The position numbers were made by a program, and so were the translations under genes. Below the pieces are notes generated by a model. It had not been told where the DNA came from. It worked only from the letters and a program-made list of their open reading frames with translations, and did not search any database. Positions 61,814 through 64,000 of a DNA stretch of 64,000 bases are shown here, piece after piece. Position 1 is the stretch's first letter, and each line of letters opens with the position of its first letter. The stretch comes from Lethocerus indicus (taxonomy: Eukaryota > Arthropoda > Insecta > Hemiptera > Belostomatidae), in NCBI GenBank assembly GCA_019843655.1, contig JACDQD010000008.1, positions 15,162,442-15,226,441 on the forward strand, given 5' to 3'.

Positions 61814-64000
61814 CAATATCACAAGTGTCATAATAGTTACAACAGACTACAATGTAAACTGAATAAGCCTGCGTCTAAGGGACAAGACTTTGTTCTGCAT
61901 GGCTGCGCATGGGGTTCAGAAAATAATTCAGTACTTTCAGTTGTGACATAATTTAATACAGTAGTAAGCAATTGCAGTCAGAAATATTAACAGTGTTAAG
62001 TACAAAATACAGCGAAGTGGTTACACTTTTGCTTCCTGAACATAAATAATACTGTAATTAGTTTTTAATTACGCGCTCCATAACGAAAAGTTACCTTCCT
62101 ATTTTGGGTCAGAGGCAAAACAAGCAACGAAGTCCAATAAACGGAAAACTATTGATAAACGTTCAAAATCATTATACCGTTTAAGTTGTACCCTGTTCAG
62201 GCATACCACTATGTTCCGGCTGTTAAATTCCAGTTATGCCAATAAAACGTACAACGCCATCCAGAAGCGAGGAGGGGGATTTTTTTATTACTGTGCAAAT
62301 ACACACAAAATGTCAGTTTCGTTTCTTCGCCGAGTCGCGCAGTCAGCAGTCTTATCTCATATTTTAGGCACTCAAGAATACTGTGTTACAAAATCCGGCC
62401 TAAACAAACCTAATTCGTCAGCTTTATAGTTTGGCTACAAAAAGAAAATGAAACATTCTACTTTCTATTATGCTGAGTCGAAACATATGAAAAAGCGTTT
62501 TAAGTATGTACCTCGGATGGAAATCAGAAAATAAATCTCGCAAGTAACTTATTTGCGGACGGATAACGATCATCTGTTCCACTGTATCTTGCGGTCGCGA
62601 GATCCCAAAAAATTGGAGGTCAACTTAATATTATAACTCCTATATATAACTCTGGATGCGGCGAATAAAATCACCCAGCCGAATAAACACCGTCGTCATA
62701 ATGAAACAATAAATGTGGCCGTGAAATATCGTTCCGGAGTTACAATAACCGAAGGGAGAGAATGACGTCAACGTTGGACCCAGACTGCCTAAGGACAAAG
62801 GGAAAGGCCGACAAAGGTGAAGAACAATACGAAGAGGAATGAGAGATAGGGAGAGAGAGAGAGAGAGAGAGAATGACGTACCAGTCGCTATATCCGCCCG
62901 AGCTAAGCCTATAGCGCCTATAAGGAAGACGGAGCCGAGTTAAGCGCACAAATCCAAGGCTGGCTTCCTGTTTGAAGATCGTTGAGAAGTGCCGGCTACC
63001 GTCCGTCAGTCATTAACATAAACACAGCTTATTTACAGTTTCGCCTATTTGTACAGCCAGCTTCAATACATACACAGACTCCACTTCACAGCGGGGAGGA
63101 TTTCGATGTGCACTCAATAAGTGCAGATAATATCAATAAAACGGATCTTTCACGCCGTGTTAACAAACATTCATAAATTGCACTTTCGATAGTCTAATAT
63201 ACTAAAAGTTTTCTGCCGCCAAACTAGTAACACTTTCAACTTCACATCAAATGAAATGAGGTTAGCAACCCCGGCGATGAATAACTTATATGAAAATCGA
63301 AATCTGTTAATGATGTAAGAAAGAAGTATTAAATATCGTCTTTGGTATCGTCTGAAATCAATGGTGTAAACAAACGAATAAAAATCCGTTTTCAATTCAA
63401 TAAGTGCATCTTAATGGATTCTTGAAACGATTCTGTAAAAGGGGATTTAAGTGAGTCTGGACTCTTTCAACGTAATCAATCACTAGAATCGGCGTATACG
63501 TACTAACTGATAGAATCCAGATGCCCCACTAATGCAATCAACAGTGCATTATTTCAATGCTAGAACGAATAAAGGATTTCAAATGTTAAAAGGCTAACCT
63601 TACAATTTAACTAGTTTCATCGCTCGTGTCATTTTCTACTCGAATCAGTCTGCTACTTGAAGTGATGAAAATACGGTAATTTTTTTTATTCTTCTCTAAT
63701 TTTGCCGATCCACCGATACCTTAAAGGGAGGTTTTGGGCCATTTTATAGCTGGGCTATGCCCATTTCATTTAAATTAGCTTTACGAACCTCACGGACAAA
63801 ATCCCTATATCAAATACACAGAAATTACACGACAAAAAATGAAACGATGATGGATTTTAAGCAGCCTGAAATTTTAGCCAGGGGAACAGTTTCGCATTCT
63901 AAATCGAACAGCAATTAGCGACGGACAGCCAGTTATTAAACTGCGCCCAATGACCGTGACCGAAAATCGGAATTACATTTTCGACGCCTCCGAGAGAGGG
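61814..64000. other. AT-rich non-coding DNA
   Basis: Apart from the (GA)11 tract nothing stands out. The longest frames are under 75 codons and unremarkable. Confidence 0.6.
62851..62872. repeat. (GA)11 microsatellite
   Basis: Pure GA run. GAGA-type tracts can bind GAGA-factor-like proteins in insects, but no promoter is visible beside it. Confidence 0.92.

Noticed and set aside
1..64000. CRISPR arrays, rRNA genes, phage or bacterial operons
   Set aside because: No spaced direct repeats, no rRNA-like blocks, and no prokaryotic gene organisation anywhere in the window.

Overview
The window looks like non-coding DNA from an insect or other arthropod. It is AT-rich (roughly 35-40% GC by eye), CpG is not obviously depleted, and there are many long (TA)n microsatellites. 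It contains a Jockey-type non-LTR retrotransposon, remnants of tRNA-derived SINEs, and a scatter of GC-richer islands. No bacterial organisation is visible: no operons, no ribosome-binding sites, and no reading frame that I can assign to a cellular protein family. The order of insect cannot be fixed from sequence alone.

The best-supported element is a 608-bp, 5'-truncated Jockey-clade LINE at 5136-5743 on the minus strand. It is bounded by a perfect 12-bp target-site duplication. It has a poly(A) tail, a polyadenylation signal and a 3' UTR, and it encodes the C-terminal end of ORF2, broken by one stop codon and one frameshift. Three weaker tRNA-derived SINE remnants, also on the minus strand, lie near 8.7-8.85, 11.29-11.35 and 39.88-39.93 kb.

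The most interesting signal is a pair of zero-length-exon (recursive) splice sites on the minus strand, at about 61752/61753 and 35975/35976. Each is a branch point, a pyrimidine tract and CAG joined directly to GTAAGT. A weaker third candidate lies between them at 47986/47987. In Drosophila such ratchet points occur in very long introns. The simplest reading is that much or all of this window is one long intron of a gene transcribed leftwards, with its coding exons outside the window.

A second strong signal is a 180-bp near-perfect inverted repeat at 29995-30174 (63-bp arms, one mismatch, 54-bp loop). It is a candidate hairpin-RNA locus or fold-back element. On the plus strand near 53.2 kb, a TATA box, an arthropod initiator, a strong donor site and a 52-codon ATG frame form a tentative small-gene model.

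By region: 1-30 kb holds the LINE, SINE remnants, (TA)n tracts and GC islands at about 10.5, 13.3, 26.4 and 28 kb. The section 30-46.9 kb holds the long hairpin, the 33.7-kb cruciform-prone TA tract and one ratchet point. The section 46.9-64 kb holds C/G-rich tracts, a G-quadruplex motif, the promoter-like unit and the second ratchet point. Everything between these is AT-rich DNA in which no gene is recognisable.
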